In this document: piece by piece, positions 51,280 to 60,771 of the stretch | Numbering within the stretch: position 1 is the first letter of the stretch | Layout of the letters: each line of letters starts with the position of its first letter | Origin: Halobacteriales archaeon YIM A00010 | Lineage (GTDB): Archaea; Halobacteriota; Halobacteria; Halobacteriales; Haloarculaceae | DNA: 64,000 nt | Assembly (NCBI GenBank): GCA_025041175.1 | Contig: JAKCFJ010000001.1 | Span: 1,736,001-1,800,000, forward strand | Direction: 5' to 3' | Notes under the pieces: model-generated | Seen by the model: only the letters and a program-made list of their open reading frames with translations | Told to the model about the DNA's origin: nothing | The model's database searches: none | Translations under genes and position numbers: made by a program

Positions 51280-53154
51280 ATGACGGAGTATGGCGGCAAA
51301 GGGGGCGACGGAGCCAGCGATCGACCGAAGACGGACGGGAGTGGGACCGAGGGATCGACCACGACGTATCGCCGGACGTTTCTGAAGGGGTCGGCAGCCG
51401 CGATCGGGGCGAGCACGATACCGGTTTCGGCCGTTCGGGCGTCCGAAGCGGAGCAGGAGAACCGAGCCGAGCGCCAGGCTGTCACAGACGCGGGAACGGA
51501 AGGGATGGTTTCCTCTGTCCATCCGCGTGCAACCGAAGCCGGTGCCGACGTGCTCCAGGAGGGCGGCAACGCGATCGACGCCGCGGTTGCCGTGCAGTTC
51601 GCGTTGAACGCCGTCCAACCCCACAGCTCGGGGATTGGTGGTGGGGGCTTCATGCTCGTCTACGTGGCCGAAGAGGACGAACTCTACTCCATCGACAACC
51701 GCGAGCGGGCCCCGCTCGGAGCGACGGCGGACATGTTTCTGAACGACGAGGGCGAACCGATTCCCTTCGAAGAGCGGATCACGCTCGGCGAGGCGGTCGG
51801 CGTCCCCGGCACGCTCAGGGCGTGCGACGTGGCTCTCAAGCGGTTCGGAACGCGGGATCTTTCGGAGCTGATCGCGCCGGGCATCGAACTGGCCAGCGGT
51901 GCCTGCCCGGTCACGGTCGACGAACCGCTCGCCACCGCGATCGCGGAGGAACAGAGGAAGTTCAACGACGCTGCCCAATCCGTGTTCGCACCCGGCGGCG
52001 AGCCGCTCGAAGCGGGCGATGAGCTCGTGCAACCGGCGTTGGCCGACACGTTCCGACAGATCAAGGAGGAGGGAATCGGTCCGTTCTACAAAGGAGACAT
52101 CGCCACGGCGACCGCCGAGGTCGTACAGGAACACGGCGGCAGCATGACCGCCGACGATCTGGCCAGATACAACGTCACCATCGACCACCCGGACGTCGGG
52201 GAGTACGGGGATCTGACCGTCCGGACCCAGTCGCTGCCGAGTTCGGGCGGGCTGACGATCGCACAGATCCTACAGCTGTTGGAGGCGTTCGATCTCGGTC
52301 AGTACGAGCGGCGATCGGCCGAAACGTACCACGCGCTGATCGAGGCATTCCACCTGGCGTACGCGGATCGCGGCGAGTACATGGGCGATAAGGCCCTCGT
52401 GGACGCGCCGTGGCAGGGCCTGTTGGACGAGGAGTACGTCGACCAGCGGCGCAGTCTGATCGGCTTCGAGAGTGCCGGGCTTGCAGGGGTCGAACCGGGC
52501 GATCCGTGGGCGTACCAGCCCGGCGATCCCTACCGGGTTTCGGCCGCGACAGACGACGCGAGCGAGAACGAAACGTCAAAGCGGACCGCCAGTCCGTTCC
52601 GGAGCGATCTCGGCCAGACCACGCATTTCACCACCGCCGACAGCGATGGAAACCTCGTCTCGTGGACGAGCACCATCGAGCAGTTCTTCGGAACGGGAAT
52701 CATGGTGCCCGACCACGGGTTCATGCTGAACAACGAGCTGACGGACTTCGATGCCGAGCCGGGCGGACCGAACGAGGTTGAGCCGACCAAACGGCCCCTC
52801 AGCAGCACCAGCCCGACCATCGTCTTCAAGGAGGGGGAGCCGTTCATGACGGTCGGCTCGCCGGGCGGGAAGACCATTATCACGACGGTTTCACAGATCG
52901 TCCTCAACGTCGCCGAGTTCGGCATGAGCGTTCCGGAGGCCATCGCGGAGCCGCGCATCTACGCCGACGTGGATCCGGCGGTGATGTGGGAAGAGGGCGT
53001 CTCATCCGAAGGACGACAACGGCTCGGCGAGCTGGGACACGAGATAGAGCAAGAGTCGACACCGCTCGGCAACGCACAGGCGATCCTCGTTCGAGACGGC
53101 GAGTATCTCGGTGTGGCTGATGGTCGGCGCGACGGCTCGGTGATCGGACTGTAG
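51280..53154 (+). CDS. ggt: Gamma-glutamyltransferase, Tat-exported
   Basis: A 624-residue Ntn-hydrolase precursor that cleaves gamma-glutamyl bonds. After a 28-residue polar leader comes YRRTFLKGSAAAIGASTIPVS, a clear Tat signal, so it acts outside the cell. The large-subunit core holds NAIDAAVAVQFALNAVQPHS and the SGIGGGGFMLVY loop. The autoprocessing nucleophile is T447 in GQTTHFTTADSDGN, and the glycine loop TVGSPGGKTIITTV binds substrate. The ATG at 51280 puts the twin-Arg motif near residue 31. It may recycle extracellular gamma-glutamyl peptides; haloarchaea that use gamma-glutamylcysteine as a thiol give a plausible substrate. Confidence 0.94.
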   Translation: MTEYGGKGGDGASDRPKTDGSGTEGSTTTYRRTFLKGSAAAIGASTIPVSAVRASEAEQENRAERQAVTDAGTEGMVSSVHPRATEAGADVLQEGGNAIDAAVAVQFALNAVQPHSSGIGGGGFMLVYVAEEDELYSIDNRERAPLGATADMFLNDEGEPIPFEERITLGEAVGVPGTLRACDVALKRFGTRDLSELIAPGIELASGACPVTVDEPLATAIAEEQRKFNDAAQSVFAPGGEPLEAGDELVQPALADTFRQIKEEGIGPFYKGDIATATAEVVQEHGGSMTADDLARYNVTIDHPDVGEYGDLTVRTQSLPSSGGLTIAQILQLLEAFDLGQYERRSAETYHALIEAFHLAYADRGEYMGDKALVDAPWQGLLDEEYVDQRRSLIGFESAGLAGVEPGDPWAYQPGDPYRVSAATDDASENETSKRTASPFRSDLGQTTHFTTADSDGNLVSWTSTIEQFFGTGIMVPDHGFMLNNELTDFDAEPGGPNEVEPTKRPLSSTSPTIVFKEGEPFMTVGSPGGKTIITTVSQIVLNVAEFGMSVPEAIAEPRIYADVDPAVMWEEGVSSEGRQRLGELGHEIEQESTPLGNAQAILVRDGEYLGVADGRRDGSVIGL

Positions 53155-53213
53155 CTGGAGCTGACGTTTGCCGGGATCGGAACGTAGAGTGTCGTCCCGG
53201 GCAGAGCATCCGT

Positions 53214-54149
53214 GTGCGCTATCGGAATCTCCTACTGTTCTTGGTGCTCGCAGTCCTGTGGGGATCGGCGTTCATGGCGATCAAGGCGGGGCTAGCCTAC
53301 TTCCCGCCGGTGTTGTACGCCGCGCTGCGCTACGACATCGCCGGCGTACTGATGCTCGGCTACGCGTGGTACGCGCTCGACGATCCCATCCCTCGCACGC
53401 GGAGTGAATGGCGGCTCGTCGCCATCGGCGCGGTCTTTCTGATCGCGGCCTACCACGCGCTGTTGTTCGTCGGGGAGACCGACCCGGGAGTGACGAGCGC
53501 CACTGCGGCGATCGTCGTTTCGCTCTCGCCCGTGTTGACGACCGCGTTCGCCCGTCTCATGCTGCCCCGCGAGCGCCTCGAACCGCTCGGACTCGTCGGC
53601 TTGCTGCTCGGACTCCTCGGTGTGGTCGTTCTGGCACGACCGGACCCCTCGAACCTGCTCGCCTCGGATATGCTCGCTACCCTCCTGATTTTCGTTGCCG
53701 CCCTCTCGTTTGCCCTGGGCAGCGTACTCACCCGCCGATCGGACGCCACGCTACCCATCGAATCGCTGGAGGCGTGGTCGATGCTCGGCGGTGCCCTGCT
53801 CATGCACGCGACCAGCGTCGTGCTCGGTGAATCGGTTGGTGCGGTCACCATCACGACCGAGGCGATCCTCGCACTTGGCTACCTGTCGGTGTTTGCGAGC
53901 GCGATCGGATTTCTCATCTACTTCGCGCTGCTCGAACGGCTCGGTCCGATCGAGATCAACCTCGTCTCCTATGCCGCCCCGCCCGTCGCCGCTGTCGCCG
54001 GCTTTCTGGTGTTGGGCGAAGGAGTCACCCCCGCGACGATCGCCGGTTTCGGGATCATCATGGTGGGGTTCGTGTTGATCAAACGGAACGCTATCCGGCA
54101 GGAACTTTCCGCGTTCGGAACCGATCACACCGGACCGGCCGACGACTAA
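53214..54149 (+). CDS. EamA-family (DMT) transporter
   Basis: A 311-residue drug/metabolite transporter with ten hydrophobic helices in two EamA repeats. The N-terminal VLAVLWGSAFMAIKAGLAYF is the first-repeat signature, and PPVAAVAGFLVLGEGVTPAT the second. It starts with GTG. The substrate (metabolite or amino-acid export) cannot be told. Its stop codon is immediately followed by the first base of MITE-like copy A. Confidence 0.92.
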   Translation: MRYRNLLLFLVLAVLWGSAFMAIKAGLAYFPPVLYAALRYDIAGVLMLGYAWYALDDPIPRTRSEWRLVAIGAVFLIAAYHALLFVGETDPGVTSATAAIVVSLSPVLTTAFARLMLPRERLEPLGLVGLLLGLLGVVVLARPDPSNLLASDMLATLLIFVAALSFALGSVLTRRSDATLPIESLEAWSMLGGALLMHATSVVLGESVGAVTITTEAILALGYLSVFASAIGFLIYFALLERLGPIEINLVSYAAPPVAAVAGFLVLGEGVTPATIAGFGIIMVGFVLIKRNAIRQELSAFGTDHTGPADD

Positions 54150-54249
54150 TACTGTCGGTCATGGTCCATTGGACACTCGGTTGTCCGTTCACCACGCTCT
54201 CCGCGACACAGACCACCGTCGGCCGCACGTGAATATGACCGACAGTGTA
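54150..54249. mobile_element. MITE-like element, family 1, copy A
   Basis: About 100 bp with termini TACTGTCGGTCAT (54150-54162) and ATGACCGACAGTGTA (54235-54249). Internal sequence (GGTCCATTGGACACTCGGTTG and on to GTTCACC) is the complement of the block GGTGAACAGGCGACCGAGTG in copy B, so the two copies are inverted relative to each other. It sits between the convergent EamA and Usp genes and could also serve as their shared terminator. Confidence 0.78.
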
Positions 54250-54253
54250 ACGC

Positions 54254-54676
54254 TCACGGAACCACTGTCACCGGCACCGACGAGCACCGGACGACCGTCT
54301 CGGCGACACTTCCCAACAGCAACCGGGAGACGCCCCGCCGCCCGTGGCTCCCCATAATGATCCGGTCCACGTCGTGTGAGTGTGCGTGATCGATGATCGT
54401 TCGGGCCGGCCGACCCATTTCGACGACCGTCTCGACCGCCATCCCCCGCTGTTGGGCCGTTTGCTTTGCGTCCGTGAGCCGTGATTCGACCCGGTCCTTC
54501 TCCGATCGGTACCACACCTCCGCAGCACCCGGAGCACCAGCCCCCGCACCGAACCCCGACGACGGATCGATCACCGTCAGAAGCGTCACACGCGCGTCCG
54601 GAGCCACCTCCATGGCGTGGGCGAGCGCACGCTCCGATGGCTCCGATCCATCGTGTGGAACGAGCACATTCCTCAT
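54254..54676 (-). CDS. Universal stress protein (UspA family)
   Basis: A 140-residue UspA-fold protein. The N-terminal strand MRNVLVPHDGSEPSERAL and the ATP-binding motif IIMGSHGRRGVSRLLLGSVAE (G-2x-G-9x-G-S pattern, about residues 107-126) are present, so nucleotide binding is likely. Haloarchaea carry dozens of such genes; the particular role is not assignable. A Gly/Ala-rich insertion (SGFGAGAGAPGAAE) follows strand two. Confidence 0.92.
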   Translation of the reverse strand: MRNVLVPHDGSEPSERALAHAMEVAPDARVTLLTVIDPSSGFGAGAGAPGAAEVWYRSEKDRVESRLTDAKQTAQQRGMAVETVVEMGRPARTIIDHAHSHDVDRIIMGSHGRRGVSRLLLGSVAETVVRCSSVPVTVVP

Positions 54677-54979
54677 TGTTATAATGCATAGTAGTTATAT
54701 ACACAAGAAAGCATCGGTGTGTATCCTGAATGAATTGTTATTTATTCCGTTATTACGGAATAGGATACCACTCCTGTTACATGATTTCTATACAATATAA
54801 AATCGGAGCATCCGGGCCTCAACACGAGCGTATACGCTCTTCCCCGTGACCTGCCCCGGGGACCCACCTGCGTCTCTGTAGAACTCCTCGCTTGAAGGTA
54901 TGATTGTTTAACTGTTGTCAGGGCTGGATTCGTAGTGGGTGACCAGAACGTTTATCCGTTAACTCATGGATCAGTAGTC
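54677..54979. other. AT-rich spacer before the cell-surface polysaccharide locus
   Basis: No gene is supported in these 303 bases. The sequence is markedly AT-richer than the core, holds a TATA-like GTTATATAC (54694-54702) that could belong to the usp gene although it is rather close to its ATG, and a perfect 14-base palindrome GAGCGTATACGCTC near 54828-54841. Confidence 0.4.
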
Positions 54980-56257
54980 ATGGCGTCAGACCGTTACGTC
55001 ACGTGGATGTTTGGTGTTTTACTGTTCTCCTCGGTTCTTTTTTTTGCTAAAGATATTCCTTCCCGGATCGGCCATCACTTAACTCTAATCTCCTATGGTA
55101 TTCTATGTCTTGTGACATTAATCCATAGCGATAATACAACTATTAAGACGCCAAGATACGCAATCATTAGCTTCGCAATAATCTGGGCAGTTTATTTGCT
55201 CCACAGCATTATTGCTCCTTTGAGCGACAGCACAATCGGTGGAACGACGGTGTACATCATCCAAAGCGCGATCTGTGTGTTTTGGTTGCCGCAAACCATC
55301 ACGTGGAATCAGTTTACGAGAGTCGTAAGCCGAATCGCAGCCGCGGTCGTTATCGTTGGACTCCCTGCGGCGATCGTCCCATCGTTCTTTCCACTTCATC
55401 AATACACCCTCGGTCCATTCCTCATAACACACGCATCCGCTCCGCTCAGCACGTTTTCCCTTCCGATCGGTGAGATAACTGTCTATCCGATGCAAAGCTT
55501 CTTATCGAATCAAAATTTCGTAGGAATGTTCGTTTTGATTGGTGCACTCACATCATTGTCGGAAATTCAACGGGGCACACGCCGGGACATCGTCTATTTT
55601 GCTATCTGTGCAGTCGGTGTGTTGCTGGCTCACGCCCGTACCACGATACTCGCACTACTCATCTGTGTCAGCCTCTATGCTGTATTTCGTCTCGGTGGCA
55701 ACACACTGCTCCGTCTCTCAGCTGGTCTCGGAGTCTGTGGCGGTGTTCTTCTTACAGGAATTGTATTCGGCGTCATACCCGGTCCAGACTTTTTGAGACA
55801 TCTCAACCTTTCCGGTCGGCGATCAGTATGGGCAGCGGTAATCAAGGCGTTTAGTCAGCGACCGTTCATCGGATACGGCCGAACAGCCACCCTGGACATT
55901 CTCGAAGAACTCATCGTCGGATATCCACCAAGAGTCACACACAACGCGTATTTCTGGATGTTATTGCAAACTGGCCTCATAGGAGGAATCTCATTTGTTT
56001 ACGTTATTGGGCAAACAATATTACAGACTGCTCGATCACTCTCTGATACTCAATCGGTTGCTGTTTTCATCTTATTAGTTGGTATATCCATAGTAATGTT
56101 GTTTGAAGATTTCGTTTTATTCGGTGTTAAATCGAGCAGCCTATTAGCCGGAATGTCACTCGGCTATGGACTACAGACAGTCGTTGAGAACACGCAACTA
56201 CCGGATCAAACGGCGCACGGACCGCTTCAATCATCTACAGAAGAAATTCCGAGTTGA
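54980..56257 (+). CDS. O-antigen ligase/polymerase-like membrane protein
   Basis: A 425-residue polytopic protein with about 11 hydrophobic helices. The large loop before the last helices contains LNLSGRRSVWAAVIKAFSQR, RPFIGYGR and THNAYFWMLLQTGLIGG, the pattern of the Wzy/WaaL O-antigen ligase family (conserved Arg and His-Asn). Such proteins polymerise or transfer surface polysaccharide. ATG 54980 follows an in-frame leader that is probably untranslated. Base composition is AT-richer than most of the window and codon use less biased, suggesting acquisition. Other polysaccharide genes are not adjacent except the DUF4330 pair downstream. Confidence 0.82.
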   Translation: MASDRYVTWMFGVLLFSSVLFFAKDIPSRIGHHLTLISYGILCLVTLIHSDNTTIKTPRYAIISFAIIWAVYLLHSIIAPLSDSTIGGTTVYIIQSAICVFWLPQTITWNQFTRVVSRIAAAVVIVGLPAAIVPSFFPLHQYTLGPFLITHASAPLSTFSLPIGEITVYPMQSFLSNQNFVGMFVLIGALTSLSEIQRGTRRDIVYFAICAVGVLLAHARTTILALLICVSLYAVFRLGGNTLLRLSAGLGVCGGVLLTGIVFGVIPGPDFLRHLNLSGRRSVWAAVIKAFSQRPFIGYGRTATLDILEELIVGYPPRVTHNAYFWMLLQTGLIGGISFVYVIGQTILQTARSLSDTQSVAVFILLVGISIVMLFEDFVLFGVKSSSLLAGMSLGYGLQTVVENTQLPDQTAHGPLQSSTEEIPS

Positions 56258-56440
56258 TCTACTAGTCGTGAACAACCCGACCGCAAGGGACGGGGTTCTC
56301 GCCCTGTACCGCAGATAGAAGTCATGACCACTAATAGACAATTGTTCTATTATTTATTTTGATATAGATAAATATTGGTATTTATAAGTTATTAAGACAG
56401 GATGATAATCTTTACCAGAATCGAGAGTAAGACCTGTTGT

Positions 56441-57616
56441 ATGAGTCCACCAAAACCGGCCGATAAGCCCGAGAAAAAGGGATCTATGGATCTTATTGAC
56501 GAAGATGGGAAACTTTTCGGTAGGATAAACATTATCGACGCGCTCGTTATCCTTTTTGTGGCTGCCGTGATAGTGACTGGAGCCGCATTCACCGCCACTA
56601 CGATCGGTGCTGATGAATCGTCACCAGAAACGCACGAGACCTTCGCGACGATCGATATCGGTACGCAGCCACTACATCTTGCTAATCAGATTTCGGAGGG
56701 TGACAAAATTGCGAAAAGTGGTGATATCCTTACTATAACGGACGTGTACGTCGGGCCAGCTGGAGGGGACAAGGCTTCCGTCGTTATCAGGGGAGCTACT
56801 GGCTCGAATTCCCAATCCAACGGTTCTTCAATCAAATATTTAAATTACGCTGGAAGCAGCTACAGTCAGGGAGGTGGCATAAGTCTCCGAACGAACGAAT
56901 ATTTCGTCAAGGGCCGCATACTGAGTATCGGCACCGAACAGTCCTCACTCGACACAGAAACGACTCAGGTTCAGTTACAAACCTCGATGAGCGAGGTCGA
57001 AGCGTCGGCGCTCGAACCCGGGGAAACATACGATCTCGGTAGCCGGACAGTGGGGACGATCGAGGAGGTCACCACCGTTCCTAGTCGCACGGATCGTAAC
57101 GTTACATTGGGCGTTTCACTCCAAACCATCAACAAATCCGGTGAGACGTTGTTTGGAAGCTACGACGCGTCAATCGGATCGTCGATTCCGTTCGAACTAT
57201 CTACCACCAATATATCGGCCACGGTCGTTCACCGGGGCGGTCTCGCACCAGGGTCACCGACGAAATCGAATGTAGAAGTCCACGTGAGGAACGTTTCTCC
57301 GGGAGTAGCGAACGCGATCGAGACGGGAACGAGCATCGGCGACGGAGCTAACTCGACAGTGACAGTCCTCGAGAAGCAAGTTACGCCCGCAACGGTTATT
57401 CTGACCAGTGATAGTGGTGACATTCACCGCCAGGATCATCCAGTTAACAAGGACGTGGTTCTTACGCTCGAATTACAGGCCAGACAGACGGAGAGGGGAG
57501 TATGGTTCCGTGGTCAGCCGCTTAAGGTCGGGACGAATCTGAGACTCGATTTCGATACAGTGGCCGTCAACGGATCTGTCGAGAATCTAAATGTGACAGA
57601 TAGCACGGACTCATAA
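56441..57616 (+). CDS. DUF4330 domain protein, membrane-anchored
   Basis: A 391-residue protein. It opens with a charged tail, then MDLIDEDGKLFGRINIIDAL followed by one hydrophobic helix (VILFVAAVIVTGAAFTATTI), which is the exact layout of DUF4330 proteins. The rest (about residues 65-391) is extracytoplasmic and beta-rich with repeated patterns of about 100 residues (ATIDIGTQPLHLANQISEGD, VQLQTSMSEVEASALEPGET, VEVHVRNVSPGVANAIETG), suggesting three related modules. Family members occur near polysaccharide genes, and this one follows the O-antigen-ligase-like gene. Function is unknown. It overlaps the next gene by 1 base. Confidence 0.85.
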   Translation: MSPPKPADKPEKKGSMDLIDEDGKLFGRINIIDALVILFVAAVIVTGAAFTATTIGADESSPETHETFATIDIGTQPLHLANQISEGDKIAKSGDILTITDVYVGPAGGDKASVVIRGATGSNSQSNGSSIKYLNYAGSSYSQGGGISLRTNEYFVKGRILSIGTEQSSLDTETTQVQLQTSMSEVEASALEPGETYDLGSRTVGTIEEVTTVPSRTDRNVTLGVSLQTINKSGETLFGSYDASIGSSIPFELSTTNISATVVHRGGLAPGSPTKSNVEVHVRNVSPGVANAIETGTSIGDGANSTVTVLEKQVTPATVILTSDSGDIHRQDHPVNKDVVLTLELQARQTERGVWFRGQPLKVGTNLRLDFDTVAVNGSVENLNVTDSTDS

Positions 57617-58047
57617 TGGCATACATAGAACCGCTAGAAGCTGCATTCGAAACGTCGACAGTCGTGTCTGTCGTTCGAGAAGCCTGGGAACGAACGGGAT
57701 TGGACGATACGACGAGACGGACGATCGAATCGGCCAGATCGAGACTACTCACAGCGAGACAGAAGATAGACCAGTTCGACAAAACGAATCTGCGAGAATT
57801 GGCCCAGTCGAGTGAAGACGCGTACAACACAGCAAAACGATCGATCAGGATAACATGGGAGTCATCACGCGTTGTGGGTTTTTGCACCACTACTGTACGC
57901 TGGTGGCACGGCTCGCGGCTCCATCACTGGATGGCGAAACCACCGGATCCAGCCACGGTCACCATCGACTTGAAAGACGTAATGATAGTTGGGAGACTTA
58001 TCGCGTATATCGACCACGTCATTGAGAAGATCGTTACTGACAGATAA
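57616..58047 (+). CDS. Small protein coupled to the DUF4330 gene, unknown
   Basis: A 143-residue protein with no family I recognise. The first 85 residues are predicted helical and charged (DTTRRTIESARSRLLTARQK, LRELAQSSEDAYNTAKRSIR), followed by TVRWWHGSRLHHWM and a C-terminal amphipathic stretch (DVMIVGRLIAYIDHVIEKIV). Its ATG shares the last base of the DUF4330 stop (TAATG), so the pair should be translated together, suggesting a complex at the membrane. Confidence 0.7.
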   Translation: MAYIEPLEAAFETSTVVSVVREAWERTGLDDTTRRTIESARSRLLTARQKIDQFDKTNLRELAQSSEDAYNTAKRSIRITWESSRVVGFCTTTVRWWHGSRLHHWMAKPPDPATVTIDLKDVMIVGRLIAYIDHVIEKIVTDR

Positions 58048-58109
58048 AAGTTCCATGGCGCGAATGCCCAAAGCGAAGGCTAGTTATCCGCCGGTAGCGA
58101 GGATTGGAT

Positions 58110-59609
58110 ATGGACGCGGCGCTCGTCGTTCTCGACGGTTGGGGGATCGGATCGGGTGGTCGTGACGCGGTCGCAGCCGCACGGACCCCGGCGTTCGACC
58201 GGCTCCGGTCGGAAAACGAAGGGGAAACGCTCACGACCCACGGTCAATCGGTCGGGCTGCCGTCGGGTCAGATGGGCAACAGCGAGGTCGGTCACCTGAC
58301 CATCGGCGCTGGGCGGGTCGTCCCCCAGAGTTCGACGCGCATCTCCGATGCGATCGCGGACGGCTCGATCGCCGAGAACGAAGCGATCTCCGGCGCGATC
58401 GAGCACGCACGTGCACACGGTGGGCGCGTTCACCTCATGGGATTGGTCAGCGACGGCGGCGTCCACTCCTTGCAGTCGCATCTCCACGCACTCATCGAAC
58501 TGATCGCGGAGCGCGACGTTCCAGCAGTCACCCACGCGTTCACCGACGGACGCGACACCTCACCGACGAGCGGCGTGGGGTATCTCCGCGACCTCGAGGC
58601 GGTGGCAGCGAACGCGGGCACCGGTCGCGTCGCCACCGTGTCCGGGCGCTACTACGCGATGGACCGGGACGAGAACTGGGACCGGACGAAGCGCGCCTAC
58701 GACGCCATCGTCAACCGGAGCGGGGAGTACACCGCAGCCAGCGCCGTCGAAAGCGTCGAGCAGGCCTACGAGCGCGAGGAAACCGACGAGTACATCGTTC
58801 CGACGCTGATCGAGGACGCCCCGGCGCTCGCCGAGGGTGATGCAGTCGTCTTCTGCAATTTCCGGGCGGATCGCGCGCGCCAACTGACCCGGCTGTTGGC
58901 CGGCATCCGCCCGGAGTGGCCGTTCGAGACGAACCCGCCCGAGACGCGTCTCGTGACGATGACGGAGTACGACGCCACCTTCGGCCTCCCGGTCGCGTTT
59001 CCTCCGACGGAACCACACGACACGCTCGGAGAGGTCGTCGCCGAACACGGCCGGACACAGCTCCGGATCGCTGAATCCGAAAAGTACGCACACGTGACGT
59101 ACTTCCTCAACGGCGGCCGGGAGGTGGAGTTCGACGGCGAGCGCAGAACGATCGTCGACAGCCCCGACGTTCCGACGTACGACCACCAGCCCGAAATGAG
59201 CGCGCCCGACGTGACCGACGCCGCGATTGACGCGATCGAACGGGATGATCCGTCCGTTCTCGTGCTCAACTACGCCAATCCCGACATGGTCGGCCACACC
59301 GGCGATTACGAAGCCGCCGTCGCGGCGGTCGAGGCCGTCGACACACAGTTGGGCCGGCTCGTGGAAGCGTGTCGCGAGGCTGGGGCACAGGTGTTCGTCA
59401 CCGCAGACCACGGGAACGCAGACGACATGGGCACCCCAGAGAATCCCCACACCGCACACACCACCAATCCGGTGCCGTTCGTTGCGGTGACGGATGAGGC
59501 CCACGCTGTGCGCGAGGACGGCACACTCACCGACATCGCGCCAACGGTGCTGTCTGCCATGGGGATTGAGGTGCCCGAAGCGATGACCGGCGAGTCGTTG
59601 CTTCGGTGA
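58110..59609 (+). CDS. gpmI: 2,3-bisphosphoglycerate-independent phosphoglycerate mutase
   Basis: iPGM (499 residues), interconverting 3- and 2-phosphoglycerate. The metal-binding Asp is in VLDGWGIG, the phospho-serine is S58 in MGNSEVGHLTIGAGR, VSDGGVHSLQSHL forms part of the substrate lid, and the second metal cluster is NYANPDMVGHTGDYEA plus TADHGNADDM. The order and length match the bacterial-type GpmI, not the shorter archaeal ApgM. ATG 58110 is preferred to a TTG six bases upstream. Confidence 0.96.
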   Translation: MDAALVVLDGWGIGSGGRDAVAAARTPAFDRLRSENEGETLTTHGQSVGLPSGQMGNSEVGHLTIGAGRVVPQSSTRISDAIADGSIAENEAISGAIEHARAHGGRVHLMGLVSDGGVHSLQSHLHALIELIAERDVPAVTHAFTDGRDTSPTSGVGYLRDLEAVAANAGTGRVATVSGRYYAMDRDENWDRTKRAYDAIVNRSGEYTAASAVESVEQAYEREETDEYIVPTLIEDAPALAEGDAVVFCNFRADRARQLTRLLAGIRPEWPFETNPPETRLVTMTEYDATFGLPVAFPPTEPHDTLGEVVAEHGRTQLRIAESEKYAHVTYFLNGGREVEFDGERRTIVDSPDVPTYDHQPEMSAPDVTDAAIDAIERDDPSVLVLNYANPDMVGHTGDYEAAVAAVEAVDTQLGRLVEACREAGAQVFVTADHGNADDMGTPENPHTAHTTNPVPFVAVTDEAHAVREDGTLTDIAPTVLSAMGIEVPEAMTGESLLR

Positions 59610-59642
59610 GTGCAGTAGCGGGAAACGGCCGTGGAACGGTGC

Positions 59643-60551
59643 TTATTCACGGAGCCCGTGCTGGAGATAGTGGAGGGCGCTCTGCCAGGCGTCCGCAGAG
59701 GCGTACGCGTTAACCGCGTTCGTCCCGCCAAACCGGTGCTGGCTGTTGGGCTCATCAGTTTCACCGAACCGATAGGGAACCCGGATCGCGTGACCGGCTT
59801 CGGAGTATGCGAGATGTTCGACCTCCCACGGGTGATCGTGGTCGGCCAGCCGATCACTGGCACGGTTCGCAAGCTCCGTCGAGGGCCACACCTGATCCGA
59901 TCCACCCGACACCAGTAACACCGGTCCCTCGATGTCTTCGACCGCAATCGTCGCCTGGCGTAACTGTTCGTCGGTTGCTTGCTCGATTGCCTTTCGGGAT
60001 GCGTTTGGCGCGTCGGTACCCAGTGCCTCCTCAGCACCGTCGTGCGTCGCTTCGACGTGTTCATCCACCGGGAGATAGGGGATCGAGACCCCGTTCAGCG
60101 TCCACGTGGCACATTCTTCGTCGATTCCGTCCATCCACGTCGGCGCTGGGAAGACGTAGCAACTCGGGACGTACGCCACAACGGCACCGATACACCCGAA
60201 GTGTGATCCCACGAGTAGGGCCGCCTCACCGCCTCGGGAGAACCCGACAACGCCAACGTGCTCACCGGCAACCGTTGGCCGTTCGAGGAGCCACTCACCA
60301 GCGTCTTGGAAATACGAAAGTGGAATCTCAGAGAGTGTATCGGAAACACCGGGCGCGCCAAAGTAGTCGGCACACAGTGTCGTATACCCGTGCTCTGCCA
60401 ACCGTGCAGCGTAGGCGCGCTCGTATCCGCCGGCACCACCGCCTCCGTGGAGTACTATCACTCCGTGATGGGGTTCCGGTCCACAGCCGGGATATAATCG
60501 TCCCGTTAGCTGCTCGGTTCGGATGGCGCGACCGGAGACGAACTCGTCCAT
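59643..60551 (-). CDS. Alpha/beta hydrolase, BAAT/acyl-CoA thioesterase C-terminal type
   Basis: A 302-residue alpha/beta hydrolase. The nucleophile elbow is VVGFSRGGEAALLVG (Ser in GFSRGG), preceded by the oxyanion-hole region VIVLHGGGGAGGYERAYAAR. The acid is in LLVSGGSDQVWPS and the His in AYSEAGHAIRVPY. The GFSRGGE form and the HRFGGTNAVNAYASADAW tail match the bile-acid-CoA:amino acid N-acyltransferase/acyl-CoA thioesterase C-terminal domain family; here the usual N-terminal domain is absent. The substrate is probably an acyl ester or thioester. Confidence 0.85.
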   Translation of the reverse strand: MDEFVSGRAIRTEQLTGRLYPGCGPEPHHGVIVLHGGGGAGGYERAYAARLAEHGYTTLCADYFGAPGVSDTLSEIPLSYFQDAGEWLLERPTVAGEHVGVVGFSRGGEAALLVGSHFGCIGAVVAYVPSCYVFPAPTWMDGIDEECATWTLNGVSIPYLPVDEHVEATHDGAEEALGTDAPNASRKAIEQATDEQLRQATIAVEDIEGPVLLVSGGSDQVWPSTELANRASDRLADHDHPWEVEHLAYSEAGHAIRVPYRFGETDEPNSQHRFGGTNAVNAYASADAWQSALHYLQHGLRE

Positions 60552-60771
60552 ATCTCTCGGTGTCAGGACGAAAGCAATAAACTATCGTTTTGGCTGAGAT
60601 AATCGGCTGTGACCGTCACCAACAGGGCTTCGAGGTGACTGCCTACTGGTTCGAAATATCGCTCACCGTGGACTGACCAGATCGGGGCTTCTGTACTACG
60701 TGTTGATTCACTGCTGTGTGATAGCAGAAACAGCGCTTTCTGGGAGCTAGGTACGCAACTTTCTCGTATTA

